Shown here one piece after another: positions 11,901 through 21,317 of a DNA stretch of 64,000 nucleotides. The notes beneath the pieces were generated by a model. The model was not told the origin of the DNA. It saw only the letters and a program-made list of their open reading frames with translations, and did no database searches. The stretch's first letter is position 1, and each line of letters opens with the position of its first letter. A program made the translations under genes and the position numbers. This DNA comes from Oceanospirillum multiglobuliferum. GTDB lineage: Bacteria > Pseudomonadota > Gammaproteobacteria > Pseudomonadales > Halomonadaceae. The stretch covers positions 97,424 to 161,423 of the forward strand of contig NZ_FUXG01000006.1 in NCBI RefSeq assembly GCF_900167095.1, read 5' to 3'.

Positions 11901-13280
11901 ATGACCAGTACTGATCTCGACACCATTGCAGCACAAGCCACCCCGACAGGTCGTGGCGGTGTCGGTATTGTGCGAGTGTCAGGCACAAAAGCCGCTGAAG
12001 TGGCTCGACAGATATTAGGCCATCTCCCTAAAGCTCGTTATGCCCACTATGGCCCTTTCTACGATGAAGAACAGAATGGCAGTAAGCCGGTTTTGGATGA
12101 GGGGATTGCGCTCTATTTTCCTGGCCCGAACTCCTTTACGGGTGAAGATGTTTTAGAGCTGCAAGGTCACGGTGGCCCAGTCATTATTGATCTATTACTG
12201 AAGCGGGTTTTAGCCTGCGGTGTGCGTATGGCGCGTCCAGGCGAGTTTTCAGAGCGCGCATTTCTGAACGATAAACTCGATTTGGCACAGGCTGAGGCCA
12301 TTGCTGATCTGATCGACAGCGTGTCAGAACAAGCCGCGCGTAATGCTGTGCGCTCTTTGCAGGGCGAGTTTTCTAAACAAGTGCATCAACTGGTGGATCA
12401 ACTTACCCACTTGCGCATCTATGTTGAGGCTGCAATCGATTTCCCAGAGGAGGAGATCGACTTTCTGGCCGATGGCAAAGTGCTGAATGACTTGGAACAG
12501 ATTCAGCAACAGCTGAGTGCAGTGAGACAAAACGCCAGCCAAGGTGCCCTGATGCAAGAAGGGATGACCGTAGTGATTGCAGGTCGTCCTAACGCGGGTA
12601 AGTCGAGCTTATTGAACGCCCTTTCAGGTCGAGATAGCGCCATCGTCACCGATATAGCTGGTACAACCCGTGATGTGTTGCGTGAACATATCCACATCGA
12701 CGGGATGCCACTGCATATTATTGATACCGCAGGTCTACGGGAAACCCCTGATCAGGTGGAACAGATCGGTGTACAGCGGGCATGGGATGAAATAAACAAA
12801 GCAGACCGTGTATTGCTCATGGTCGACAGCACCACAACCGAGGCCACAGATCCTCATCTCATTTGGCCTGACTTTGTTGATCGTTTGCCGCCTTCTGCGC
12901 GGATCAGCGTGATTCGTAATAAAATCGACCAAAGCCAAGAGCAAGCAGGTATTGATTTATCCACATCCACTCCCGTGGTTCGGCTTTGTGCGAAATCTGG
13001 GCTGGGTGTGGATAACCTAAAACAGCACCTTAAACAGGTGATGGGTTATACCGGAGGCACCGAAGGGGGCTTCAGTGCCCGCCGCCGACATATTGATGCC
13101 TTAGACCAAGCGGAAGAGTACCTCAACAACGGCCATTACCAACTGATGACAATGGGGGCGGGTGAGCTATTAGCAGAAGATCTGCGCATGGCACAAACTG
13201 CATTAGGCGAGATTACCGGACAGATCAGTGCTGATGATCTGCTAGGCAAGATTTTTGGCTCGTTCTGTATCGGTAAATGA
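11901..13280 (+). CDS. mnmE: tRNA uridine-5-carboxymethylaminomethyl modification GTPase MnmE
   Basis: This 459-residue GTPase acts with MnmG (encoded at 18.8 kb) to modify U34 in the wobble position of several tRNAs. Seen: the N-terminal formyl-tetrahydrofolate-binding domain beginning [19 protein letters not shown], the inserted G domain with P-loop GRPNAGKSS, switch [14 protein letters not shown] and NKID, and the invariant C-terminal CIGK. The ATG at 11901 follows AGGAG by six bases. Two perfect DnaA boxes lie within the coding sequence (12957-12965 and 13007-13015). Confidence 0.98.
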   Translation: MTSTDLDTIAAQATPTGRGGVGIVRVSGTKAAEVARQILGHLPKARYAHYGPFYDEEQNGSKPVLDEGIALYFPGPNSFTGEDVLELQGHGGPVIIDLLLKRVLACGVRMARPGEFSERAFLNDKLDLAQAEAIADLIDSVSEQAARNAVRSLQGEFSKQVHQLVDQLTHLRIYVEAAIDFPEEEIDFLADGKVLNDLEQIQQQLSAVRQNASQGALMQEGMTVVIAGRPNAGKSSLLNALSGRDSAIVTDIAGTTRDVLREHIHIDGMPLHIIDTAGLRETPDQVEQIGVQRAWDEINKADRVLLMVDSTTTEATDPHLIWPDFVDRLPPSARISVIRNKIDQSQEQAGIDLSTSTPVVRLCAKSGLGVDNLKQHLKQVMGYTGGTEGGFSARRRHIDALDQAEEYLNNGHYQLMTMGAGELLAEDLRMAQTALGEITGQISADDLLGKIFGSFCIGK

Positions 13281-13310
13281 TGCCATCATTGGGATGTGGA
13301 TAACATAAAT

Positions 13311-14174
13311 ATGAGATTTAGCGCACCAGTCACTGCGGCATTTTGGATGATAGGGGCACTGCTGTCGTTTATGGCAATGGCGGTGTCTGGTCGAGAGCTT
13401 TCAGCAGACTACACCACTTTCCAAATTCTATTTTTTCGCAGTGTTATCGGTGTGGTGCTGATCGGTATTTTGGTGGCACACAGTGGCGTTCATCTACTGA
13501 AAACCCAGCATCTCACACGGCATTGGTTGCGCAACATTGCTCACTTTGGCGGGCAGTATGGCTGGTTTTATGGTTTGGCTTATCTCTCCTTGGCTGAGGT
13601 GATTGCCATTGAGTTTACTACCCCGATCTGGACCGCTTTGTTTGCATTTTTTCTTTTAGGTGAAAAACTATCCACAGCTCGAATCACCGCTTTGGTTTTG
13701 GGCGTAATTGGCCTGTTACTGATCTTAAGACCTTCAACGGAGGCGCTTAACCCTGCGGCCTTGGCGGTATTAGCTGGTGCGCTTGGCTATGCCTTTTCTT
13801 ATATTCAGACCAAATCCCTATCAGGCACTGATGCACCATTGACCATTTTATTTTATATGACGTTGATGCAGTTACCTTTTGGTTTAGTTCCAAGTTTGAT
13901 GGACTGGAAAAGCCCCTCATGGGCGATGATGCCGTGGATACTCTTGGTAGGAATCACCGCCATGAGTGCACATTATTGTATGACCCGTGCGTTTAAACTG
14001 GCAGACGCCACCGTTGTCGTACCAATGGATTTTATGCGTTTGCCGTTGATTATGGTGGTGGGTTATCTGCTCTACCAAGAGTCGGTGGACATTTGGCTTT
14101 TGGCGGGCGCATTGCTGATGCTTGTGGGTAACTTAATCAATGTGCGTGCTGAGCAGAAAAAATTAAACAGTTGA
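13311..14174 (+). CDS. DMT-superfamily (EamA) membrane transporter
   Basis: This protein of 287 residues has about ten hydrophobic helices in two EamA repeats, the layout of drug/metabolite transporters. Seen: EFTTPIWTALFAFFLLGEKL with the glutamate-containing repeat motif, then ITALVLGVIGLLLILRP; the second half ends VVVPMDFMRLPLIMVVGYLLY. The substrate cannot be told. The ATG at 13311 (GGA ten bases upstream) is preferred; a GTG at 13296 in the same frame would add five residues. The gene starts 30 bases after mnmE and is convergent with the thioesterase gene. A hairpin overlaps its stop codon. Confidence 0.88.
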   Translation: MRFSAPVTAAFWMIGALLSFMAMAVSGRELSADYTTFQILFFRSVIGVVLIGILVAHSGVHLLKTQHLTRHWLRNIAHFGGQYGWFYGLAYLSLAEVIAIEFTTPIWTALFAFFLLGEKLSTARITALVLGVIGLLLILRPSTEALNPAALAVLAGALGYAFSYIQTKSLSGTDAPLTILFYMTLMQLPFGLVPSLMDWKSPSWAMMPWILLVGITAMSAHYCMTRAFKLADATVVVPMDFMRLPLIMVVGYLLYQESVDIWLLAGALLMLVGNLINVRAEQKKLNS

Positions 14175-14197
14175 GGCATTTTTCACCGCCTCAACTG
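14168..14197. terminator. Hairpin overlapping the DMT transporter stop codon
   Basis: A perfect 10-bp stem (14168-14177 with 14188-14197) and a T-rich ten-base loop cover the TGA of the transporter gene and end nine bases before the stop of the convergent thioesterase gene. There is no T tract after the stem, so its strength as an intrinsic terminator is uncertain. Confidence 0.5.
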
Positions 14198-14205
14198 CGA
14201 GGGAA

Positions 14206-14661
14206 TCAAACCACTGCTAGAGTAACCGTTGCTTTTGCTACTAACGACCACTCGGTTTCTGGACTCTCTTCCTGTGGTAAGGCAAATAGCATCGATTCCG
14301 CAATAATCAGGGTGTTACCCGGTTTTAATACAGCGGATTGGCAGATTAAGCGCCGTCCTGAAGCGGGGCGTAGTAGGTTAATTTTAAACTCTGCGGTGAG
14401 CACTCTTTTACCTTCGGCAATCAAGGTTACGCCAGCGGCGCCTGCGGTATGATCACAAAGAGTCGCTTGTACACCCGCATGCACAAAACCGTCTTGTTGT
14501 TGGTGATCCTCCCGAATATCTAAACTGCTGTAGCACAATCCCGGGCTAATCTGTTGAGCTTTTAGGCCTAGCTGCTGAATAAAAGGCGCACTGGTGAGTA
14601 CACGCTGTACTTCGACAACGTAGTCAGGGTTCTTCGGTTGAAAATTGCCAAAGGGTTGCAT
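14206..14661 (-). CDS. PaaI-type hotdog thioesterase
   Basis: This 151-residue single-domain protein has the acyl-CoA thioesterase hotdog fold of the PaaI/YbgC class. Seen: the signature FVHAGVQATLCDHTAGAAG (H-x-G with a downstream Asp acting as the active-site acid), followed by AEFKINLLRPASG, the usual beta-strand pair. The natural thioester is not evident and no phenylacetate genes are nearby. The ATG at 14661 lies just before the variable N-terminal helix. It is convergent with the transporter gene on its right. Confidence 0.85.
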   Translation of the reverse strand: MQPFGNFQPKNPDYVVEVQRVLTSAPFIQQLGLKAQQISPGLCYSSLDIREDHQQQDGFVHAGVQATLCDHTAGAAGVTLIAEGKRVLTAEFKINLLRPASGRRLICQSAVLKPGNTLIIAESMLFALPQEESPETEWSLVAKATVTLAVV

Positions 14662-14757
14662 AGGTTTCCATCTCTTATTGTTGTTTTGCTTTTGATACTA
14701 AACCGCTTTGGTGTGTTAAACAGCCGAGTTGTGTGAATGGTCAGTTCTGTTCAATTT

Positions 14758-15957
14758 TTACCTTCGGGCTTTGATCAATATATTACGTGGGCTAAGTTGT
14801 TTATCACAAAAGGTTGAGAGTTCCACGTGAAACCCAGCTTCTTCCAGTACTAAAGCTCGATCTAACACCAGCCAAAGTTCTAGAGGGCGTCTGAATATAT
14901 GTTGTACTAGCTCCATTCTACGCACTTGTTTTACTCGAATAGCACCCGCTTGTAATGCTTGTTCAAGCTTTGCTTTATCCACAACCTGATTAATCTTACG
15001 ATTATGAAGAGCCCAAGTAGTAAACTCGCTAAAGTCTCCAGTTAGTAGTTTTTTGGGCAGCGTCGGCAACGGCATATACTGATTACTTTGAAGTAAAATC
15101 CTTTGTAGTTCGTCAAACGCCATGCGCCAGTGCAGCTCAGTATCTCTTAATTTGCTGATTCTATTGCCGCCTGTGACGGTTTCTTGCAAAGGGAGCTTTA
15201 AATCCTGTTTGCTGAGTTGAAGGGCAGAGTGTTGGGCTGCTTTTGATAAGGCTTGATAGGGTTCGTCTTGAGTGAGGTGATAACAGCATGGGCTAATTAG
15301 CAAACTTTCTATGTTGCTATGCACACTGTGTTGAATCAGAGTGTTATGCAGATCGCCGCAGGCATGCAGCGCCACCGCGCATTGATTGTGTTGCAGTAAA
15401 TGCGCCGCATCATCCGAAAATGCATCTCCATGTATCAAACGTTGCGGCAGTTGCCAGTGATCGGCTTGTTGTTGGCCTTGCTCGCAAAGCTGCGCTTGCC
15501 ATTCAAGGCTTTGTACTTTGCCCTTACCTTGAAAAGCCAATAATCGGCCAAGATGGCCTTTACCTGCACACCACTCTAATAGGGTATCTGTTTTGGGCAC
15601 TTGTTGGGCAAACTGCTGAATTTGCTGCCATTTACGACCAGGAATACCTTGGGATAAACGCTTCTCTTCAGAATTTTCTGTTTGAGCTAGCAGAGGTTGA
15701 ACGGTTAACTCAGTCAGTGAAACTAGATTTGGCGCATCTGGCAGCCAAGGGCTTAACCACTCTGCTAGTTGAGTAATGGGCTGTTGATAAAATGCTTGTA
15801 AGGCATCATCACCGAGCGCCAGCAGAGCCTCTGTTAACTCAGGGTGCTGAATCTTCCAGCCGATGTGGCGGTGATGAAAAGGTTGGAGCTGCCAATAGTG
15901 TTGATATTGCCAAAGTAGATCATCGATTTGTTGGAAGCGATCTAAAAGTACAGACAT
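14758..15957 (-). CDS. SAM-dependent methyltransferase (Methyltransf_32-like)
   Basis: This protein of 399 residues has a Rossmann methyltransferase core in its middle. Motif I reads LLEWCAGKGHLGRLLA, followed by an acidic end of strand 2 (VQSLEW), VALHACGDLHNTLI and the LLISPCCYHL segment, an arrangement seen in Methyltransf_32 proteins and eukaryotic METTL25-type enzymes. The substrate is unknown; tRNA or other RNA is possible. The frame extends 19 codons further upstream, but the ATG at 15957 begins the recognisable helical N-terminus. A degenerate parS lies in its 3' end (read FHVEL) and a perfect DnaA box at 14975-14983. Confidence 0.78.
   Translation of the reverse strand: MSVLLDRFQQIDDLLWQYQHYWQLQPFHHRHIGWKIQHPELTEALLALGDDALQAFYQQPITQLAEWLSPWLPDAPNLVSLTELTVQPLLAQTENSEEKRLSQGIPGRKWQQIQQFAQQVPKTDTLLEWCAGKGHLGRLLAFQGKGKVQSLEWQAQLCEQGQQQADHWQLPQRLIHGDAFSDDAAHLLQHNQCAVALHACGDLHNTLIQHSVHSNIESLLISPCCYHLTQDEPYQALSKAAQHSALQLSKQDLKLPLQETVTGGNRISKLRDTELHWRMAFDELQRILLQSNQYMPLPTLPKKLLTGDFSEFTTWALHNRKINQVVDKAKLEQALQAGAIRVKQVRRMELVQHIFRRPLELWLVLDRALVLEEAGFHVELSTFCDKQLSPRNILIKARR
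14819..14834. promoter_or_regulatory. Degenerate parS site (14/16)
   Basis: AGTTCCACGTGAAACC has the full 14-base parS core GTTCCACGTGAAAC and differs only at the two outermost bases. It lies in the 3' coding end of the methyltransferase gene, on the other side of the origin from the sites at 829-4047. Confidence 0.65.
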
Positions 15958-16353
15958 GGATGAGACATCACAATGAAGGGCTAAAACTGAATTATATCCA
16001 CCTAGGTGCCACAAATAAGCTAATCTTTGAGAGGCGGTAGGATGTTACAACTAGAATCTAGGCAATTTAGCGTTTATTTACGAAACAAAATTGGATTTTA
16101 TTGTCATTTACAGGCACAATGCTTGCCCCTCAGGGTAGAAGACAACTGCTTTTTCCGATTCTGTTCATGAATCTGCTCGGTGAAGAGCCCTTACGCACAG
16201 TGCGTCCCTGCCACACGGGATTAGGCTATAACAGCCTGAATGGAACCCTATATTTTGTATTGAAAGCCGTTCTTTATGGTTTCGGTAAGCAATGGATGAG
16301 ATGTCTAGGGTTCCGTCATTTGAATATACTCCAACGACTCAGGTAACCCTTGA
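15958..16353 (+). promoter_or_regulatory. Structured leader and control region upstream of the DEAD-box helicase
   Basis: This 396-base gap separates the divergent methyltransferase and helicase genes. Its last 170 bases are full of dyads: ACGCA/TGCGT near 16192-16204, TCCC/GGGA near 16205-16220, AGGCT/AGCCT at 16223-16237, and a long-range perfect 9-bp pair (16242-16250 with 16306-16314). This pattern looks like a long folded 5' UTR, as known for cold-shock RNA helicase genes such as E. coli deaD. I could not place a convincing promoter. The open frame at 16101-16346 has no recognisable protein features. Confidence 0.5.
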
Positions 16354-18192
16354 ATGTCATCAGAAGAAATCGTACCTAGCTTTGAAGAGTTAGGTCTTCC
16401 TGCATCACTTGTTAAAAGTGTGAAGGACCTTGGCTATGAATCTCCATCTCCTATTCAAGCAGCCAGTATTCCGGTACTGCTAAATGGCGATAGTTTATTA
16501 GGCCAAGCACAAACAGGTACTGGTAAAACAGCTGCTTTTGCGCTGCCGCTATTGGCACGTATTGATATCAAACAGAAAAGCCCTCAAGTTTTGGTGTTAA
16601 CACCAACGCGTGAACTGGCAATCCAAGTGGCTGAAGCTTTCCAAAGCTATGCCCGTGATATACCAGGCTTCCACGTACTGCCTATTTATGGCGGTCACAG
16701 CATGACACTTCAGTTAAAACAACTGAGCCGTGGACCACAAGTGATTGTGGGTACTCCGGGTCGTGTGATGGATCACTTGCGTCGTGAATCTCTCAATACC
16801 GCCACCATCAAAGCGATCGTTTTAGACGAAGCGGACGAAATGCTGAAGATGGGCTTTATTGATGATGTGGATTGGATTTTAGAAAAAGTCCCACATCCTC
16901 GTCAGGTTGCATTGTTCTCTGCGACGATGCCGGATGAGATCCGTAAAGTGGCGCGTCGTCACCTGCAAGGTGCACAAGAGATTCGCATTGCGGCTAAAAC
17001 TTCAACCGTTGATACCATCAGCCAGCGTTACTGGATGGTGAGTGGCGTTCATAAAATGGACGCGCTGACTCGTATCATGGAAACCGAGCCTTTTGATGCG
17101 GCGATTATTTTCGTACGTACCAAAACAGCAACGGTTGAGTTGGCTGAGAAGTTAGAAGCGCGTGGTTACAGTGCTTCTGCTTTAAATGGCGACATGAACC
17201 AAGCCCTACGTGAGCGTACCGTTAATCAGCTTAAAAATCGTAAGCTGGATATCGTGATTGCAACAGACGTTGCGGCGCGTGGTTTAGATGTTGAGCGTAT
17301 TACTCACGTAATTAACTACGACATTCCATACGATACAGAAGCTTATGTACACCGTATTGGCCGTACTGGCCGTGCAGGTCGTACAGGTGAAGCGATTCTG
17401 TTCGTGACACCACGTGAGCGTGGCCTGTTACGTGCCATTGAGCGCGCAACCCGTCAAGAAATTACCCGTATGGATCTGCCTACCCGTGAAATGGTAGCAG
17501 AGCAGCGAGTTAAACAGTTTAAAGAAAGTGTAGTTGAGATGATTGGCAGCGTTGGCGCTGACATGGATTTCTTCCGCAACATGGTACAAGAGTTAGCCAA
17601 AGAAAATGAGCTAAGCCTTGAAGATGTTGCTGCTGCACTGGCTTGGAAGGTTCAGAAGAAACGTCCATTGATTCTGCCGCCTGAAGAGATTGCCCCACGT
17701 CGTGAGCGCGATGACCGTCGTGATGACCGTTCAGACCGTGGTGGTGAGCGCGGGGGCGAACGTCGTCCTCGTCGTGAGCGCCCAACAGATGTGAACTTCG
17801 TTCGCTATCGTATCGAAGTAGGCCGTAATGAAGGCCTACAACCGGGTGATATCGTTGGCGCTATCGCAAACGAAGCCGGTATTGAAAGTAAGTATATCGG
17901 TAACATTCGTTTATACGACCAATTCAGTACGGTTGAACTGCCAGAAGGTATGCCTGCAGATGTGATGAATCATCTGCAAAAAACCCGTGTACGTCAGGTG
18001 CCGATGAATATCAGCATTGACAATGGTCCTGAGCAACCACGTGAGCAACGCCCACGCGGTGGAGACCGTCCTCGTGGTGACAAGCCGCGCGGTGATCGTC
18101 CAAGAGGCGACCGCCCTCGTGGTGATAGGCCTCGTGGAGACCGTCCTCGCTCTGATAAGCCTCGTGGAGAGCGTCCGCCTAAAGCGGATTAA
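16354..18192 (+). CDS. deaD: DEAD-box ATP-dependent RNA helicase DeaD/CsdA
   Basis: This 612-residue helicase unwinds RNA duplexes in ribosome assembly and mRNA decay, especially in the cold. Seen: the Q motif region GYESPSPIQ, Walker A AQTGTGKT, PTRELA, DEAD, SAT, and ARGLDV plus HRIGRTGRAGRTG in the second RecA domain. These are followed by the DbpA-type RNA-binding fold (about 480-555, VRYRIEVGRNEGLQPGDIVG) typical of DeaD. The tail (about 565-606) is a tandem RGD(R/K)P repeat. The gene is preceded by a long structured leader and followed by a strong terminator. The ATG at 16354 is the first in frame. Confidence 0.95.
   Translation: MSSEEIVPSFEELGLPASLVKSVKDLGYESPSPIQAASIPVLLNGDSLLGQAQTGTGKTAAFALPLLARIDIKQKSPQVLVLTPTRELAIQVAEAFQSYARDIPGFHVLPIYGGHSMTLQLKQLSRGPQVIVGTPGRVMDHLRRESLNTATIKAIVLDEADEMLKMGFIDDVDWILEKVPHPRQVALFSATMPDEIRKVARRHLQGAQEIRIAAKTSTVDTISQRYWMVSGVHKMDALTRIMETEPFDAAIIFVRTKTATVELAEKLEARGYSASALNGDMNQALRERTVNQLKNRKLDIVIATDVAARGLDVERITHVINYDIPYDTEAYVHRIGRTGRAGRTGEAILFVTPRERGLLRAIERATRQEITRMDLPTREMVAEQRVKQFKESVVEMIGSVGADMDFFRNMVQELAKENELSLEDVAAALAWKVQKKRPLILPPEEIAPRRERDDRRDDRSDRGGERGGERRPRRERPTDVNFVRYRIEVGRNEGLQPGDIVGAIANEAGIESKYIGNIRLYDQFSTVELPEGMPADVMNHLQKTRVRQVPMNISIDNGPEQPREQRPRGGDRPRGDKPRGDRPRGDRPRGDRPRGDRPRSDKPRGERPPKAD
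18051..18177 (+). repeat. Tandem 15-bp repeats coding the RGD-rich tail of DeaD
   Basis: About eight imperfect copies of a 15-base unit encode P-R-G-D-R/K in the C-terminus of the helicase. Codons vary between copies (CGT/CGC/CGA-like, GGT/GGA/GGC), so the peptide is more conserved than the DNA. The tail is expected to be disordered and to bind RNA. Confidence 0.85.
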
Positions 18193-18207
18193 TCCCAGCA
18201 GGCTTTA

Positions 18208-18246
18208 AAAAAAACACCTCGCTGTTTTTTACAGCGAGGTTTTTTT
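18208..18246 (+). terminator. Terminator after deaD
   Basis: A perfect 10-bp stem (18216-18225 with 18231-18240) with a T5 loop, flanked by an A run before and seven T after, 15 bases downstream of the deaD stop. Confidence 0.93.
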
Positions 18247-18471
18247 ACGCCTATCATTTCTATACTTCCTCTCTTGCTATGAATCTTCCTGCCTCTCCTA
18301 GTGCACCTGATTTACTCTCTTATCTTCAGGTTTTTTCTTTGAAAATGCGTCATGACTATTTTTGACCCGAAATTTTCACTTAATTTAAGAAAAATTTTCA
18401 ATAAAATCAGTTGGTATAACAGCCGTATAATCTTAGCTAAAGGCTATGCATAACTTGGGCTTTATTTGCAC

Positions 18472-18680
18472 TGTGTATAAGTCATGCCTTTATGCACAGC
18501 CTTTACCCTGCTTCTCCTAAGTTTTGTTACGGGTAGTTCAATGGGTTAGCCACAACTTGAAAGGTGTCTATAATCATGCTTTGAAGCAGTTATCCACACT
18601 TTTTATCCACACCATTAATAACAACAATATTTATCTTTAATAAAGATTATTAATTTAATTGTTATTGTTAGCCCTGTGTA
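18472..18680. other. Second DnaA-box cluster with AT-rich element upstream of mnmG
   Basis: The 587-base gap between deaD and mnmG has four consensus DnaA boxes: 18472-18480 (-), 18490-18498 (+), 18590-18598 (+) and 18603-18611 (+). The last two are 13 bases apart and are followed by about 60 bases of nearly pure A/T (18612-18670) with the small dyad ATCTTTAATAAAGAT. Read from the mnmG side, the order is AT-rich block, then TGTGGATAA boxes, as in E. coli oriC, which also lies next to gidA/mnmG. No gene is seen in the gap. Whether it initiates replication is inference. Confidence 0.65.
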
Positions 18681-18779
18681 AAAAATCTTCATGTTGGCAA
18701 GAAGTCTGCTACTTCTCATTTCAGACACTAGGTATATACTTGTGTCCTTTTTGCATGAACGGTTTGAAAGAGGTGTACT

Positions 18780-20666
18780 GTGGATTATCCAACCCGCTTT
18801 GATGTCATTGTGATTGGTGGAGGACACGCGGGAACGGAAGCTGCGCTAGCATCAGCCAGAATGGGCTGTCCGACGCTGTTACTGACTCATAACATTGAGA
18901 CCCTAGGTCAAATGTCTTGTAACCCTGCCATTGGCGGTATTGGCAAAAGTCATCTGGTGAAAGAAATTGACGCCCTAGGTGGCGCAATGGCGCTGGCGAC
19001 AGACAAAGGCGGTATCCAATTCCGTACACTGAATGGCCGAAAAGGCCCAGCGGTTCGTGCGACTCGCGCACAAGCAGATCGTATTTTGTACAAAGCCGCT
19101 ATTCGACATATTCTGGAAAACCAAGACAATCTGACGATTTTCCAACAAGCGGCTGATGATCTCATTATGGAAGGCGATACCGTTGCGGGTGTGGTTACGC
19201 AATCTGGTATCCGTTTTCACAGCAAAACGGTTGTCTTAACCGCAGGCACATTCTTAGGCGGTGTGATCCACATCGGCTTGCAGCAACACTCCGGTGGCCG
19301 AGCAGGTGACCCTCCCTCAATCGCCTTGGCCAATCGGTTACGTGAGATGCCATTTCGTGTCGGTCGTTTAAAAACGGGCACACCACCACGTATTGATGCC
19401 AAAACGGTTGATTTTTCAGTGATGGAAGCGCAGCCGGGTGATACGCCCACACCTGTAATGTCGTTTATGGGCAAACTGGAAGATCATCCACGTCAGATCA
19501 ATTGCTACATCACTCATACCAATGAGCGCACTCACGATATTATCCGTGCAGGGCTTGATCGCTCGCCAATGTATACCGGTGTGATTGAGGGCATTGGCCC
19601 ACGTTATTGCCCATCCATTGAGGATAAAATCCATCGTTTTGCGGATAAAGACTCCCATCAGGTCTTTATTGAGCCTGAAGGCTTAACCACGCACGAACTC
19701 TATCCAAATGGTGTTTCAACCAGTTTGCCTTTTGATGTGCAGCTGAATTTGATCCGCTCTATTCGGGGTATGGAAAATGCTCATATTCTGCGTCCGGGTT
19801 ATGCCATTGAATACGATTACTTTAATCCACAGGATCTGAAACACACGCTGGAAACTAAATTTGTCCACAACCTGTTTTTTGCAGGCCAAATTAATGGCAC
19901 AACAGGTTATGAAGAAGCGGGTGCACAGGGCTTGTTAGCAGGTTTGAATGCGGGCTTACGTGCACAAGGCAAAGAGGGTTGGTATCCACGTCGCGATGAA
20001 GCCTATATCGGCGTATTGGTCGATGACCTCATCACACTAGGTACAAGTGAACCTTATCGAATGTTCACTAGTCGTGCGGAATACCGTTTGATTCTGCGTG
20101 AGGATAACGCTGATTTACGTTTGACGGAAAAAGGACGCGAGTTGGGTCTGATTGATGATCTACGTTGGGCGGCATTCTCTCGTAAGAAAGAGCAAATTGA
20201 AGCGGAAACCGCACGTTTGGCTAGCACTTGGATTCAGGCTGGCTCAGCTCAAGCACAACAGGTTGTGGATAAAACAGGTCATGTGATCTCTCGTGAGTAC
20301 AGCTTGATGGATCTGTTGAAGCGTCCTGAGTTGGAATATCAAGATGTAGCCTCACTGAAAGGTGAAGCAGTATCTGATCCACAAGTTGCAGAACAAGTGC
20401 AAATTCAGGTGAAATACGCAGGGTATATCACCCGTCAGCAGGAAGAGATCGACAAACTGCGTCGCCATGAAAACACTAAGCTACCGGACGATTTAGATTA
20501 TGCGCACATTGATGGCATGTCGAATGAGATCCGACAAAAGCTCAGTCAGGCGCGTCCTGAAACCTTGGCGGCAGCCGGGCGTATTCCAGGGGTCACACCC
20601 GCAGCAGTTTCGTTACTGCTGATTCATATTAAAAAACGTGCAATGGCCAAAGCTGCCGAAGTATAA
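18780..20666 (+). CDS. mnmG: tRNA uridine-5-carboxymethylaminomethyl modification enzyme MnmG (GidA)
   Basis: This 628-residue FAD/NADH-dependent partner of MnmE builds cmnm5U34 in tRNA. Seen: the dinucleotide-binding start [16 protein letters not shown], the conserved [23 protein letters not shown], the two GidA signatures [11 protein letters not shown] and [16 protein letters not shown], and the helical C-terminal domain ending with [18 protein letters not shown]. The start is GTG at 18780 with AGAGG eight bases upstream, and the protein begins exactly at the family N-terminus. It heads an mnmG-rsmG-parA-parB cluster with short gaps. One perfect DnaA box lies in its sequence at 20264-20272. 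Confidence 0.98.
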   Translation: MDYPTRFDVIVIGGGHAGTEAALASARMGCPTLLLTHNIETLGQMSCNPAIGGIGKSHLVKEIDALGGAMALATDKGGIQFRTLNGRKGPAVRATRAQADRILYKAAIRHILENQDNLTIFQQAADDLIMEGDTVAGVVTQSGIRFHSKTVVLTAGTFLGGVIHIGLQQHSGGRAGDPPSIALANRLREMPFRVGRLKTGTPPRIDAKTVDFSVMEAQPGDTPTPVMSFMGKLEDHPRQINCYITHTNERTHDIIRAGLDRSPMYTGVIEGIGPRYCPSIEDKIHRFADKDSHQVFIEPEGLTTHELYPNGVSTSLPFDVQLNLIRSIRGMENAHILRPGYAIEYDYFNPQDLKHTLETKFVHNLFFAGQINGTTGYEEAGAQGLLAGLNAGLRAQGKEGWYPRRDEAYIGVLVDDLITLGTSEPYRMFTSRAEYRLILREDNADLRLTEKGRELGLIDDLRWAAFSRKKEQIEAETARLASTWIQAGSAQAQQVVDKTGHVISREYSLMDLLKRPELEYQDVASLKGEAVSDPQVAEQVQIQVKYAGYITRQQEEIDKLRRHENTKLPDDLDYAHIDGMSNEIRQKLSQARPETLAAAGRIPGVTPAAVSLLLIHIKKRAMAKAAEV

Positions 20667-20677
20667 GGAATCAACTG

Positions 20678-21307
20678 ATGTTAGAGCGGCAGCTTGCCCA
20701 AGGCATTGAACAAATGGGTTTATCCGTTACTGTAGCGCAACAGGCACTACTGATGGATTATCTACGACTGATGGAAAAGTGGAATAAAGCGATTAATCTT
20801 ACCGCAGTGCGCGATCCGGCAGAGATGGTAACAAAACACCTCTTAGACAGCCTAAGTATTCTGCCTTATGTGCAAGCTGAACGCTGTATTGATGTTGGCT
20901 CAGGTGGTGGCTTGCCGGGTATTCCCCTTGCAATTGTACGTCCAGACTTAGCTGTGACATTACTTGACAGTAATGGCAAGAAAAGCCGTTTTCAGTTTCA
21001 GGCGGCGACAGCGTTAAAGCTGAACAATATCACAGTTGTGAATAAGCGTGTTGAACAGTTCCTGCCCGAACAGTTATTTGATCAGATCATCAGCCGAGCT
21101 TTTAGCTCGATTGAAGATATGGTGCATTGGACAGAACATTTAGGTACTAAAGATGCACAGTGGTTAGCCATGAAAGGGGTTTATCCTGAGGCTGAACTGA
21201 CTGCACTACCTGCTAGCCTAACTTGTTCAGCTGTGCATCACCTTGCTGTACCAGGCTCTGATGGTGAGCGTCATTTGGTGGTATTAGAACGAGCGGTGGC
21301 TCATTAA
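20678..21307 (+). CDS. rsmG: 16S rRNA (guanine-527-N7)-methyltransferase RsmG (GidB)
   Basis: This 209-residue SAM-dependent enzyme methylates G527 of 16S rRNA; loss gives low-level streptomycin resistance in other bacteria. Seen: MEKWNKAINLTAVRDP, the cofactor loop DVGSGGGLPGIPLAI, TLLDSNGKKSRF and FDQIISRAFSS, all in the family order. It starts 11 bases after mnmG with AAGGA upstream and is followed by parA at 10 bases. Confidence 0.97.
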   Translation: MLERQLAQGIEQMGLSVTVAQQALLMDYLRLMEKWNKAINLTAVRDPAEMVTKHLLDSLSILPYVQAERCIDVGSGGGLPGIPLAIVRPDLAVTLLDSNGKKSRFQFQAATALKLNNITVVNKRVEQFLPEQLFDQIISRAFSSIEDMVHWTEHLGTKDAQWLAMKGVYPEAELTALPASLTCSAVHHLAVPGSDGERHLVVLERAVAH

Positions 21308-21317
21308 GGATTTTGTC

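Noticed and set aside
16101..16346. 81-codon open frame before deaD
   Set aside because: It has no good ribosome site and no recognisable protein pattern, and it overlaps the dense hairpins of the leader. It ends just before deaD and is best read as untranslated.
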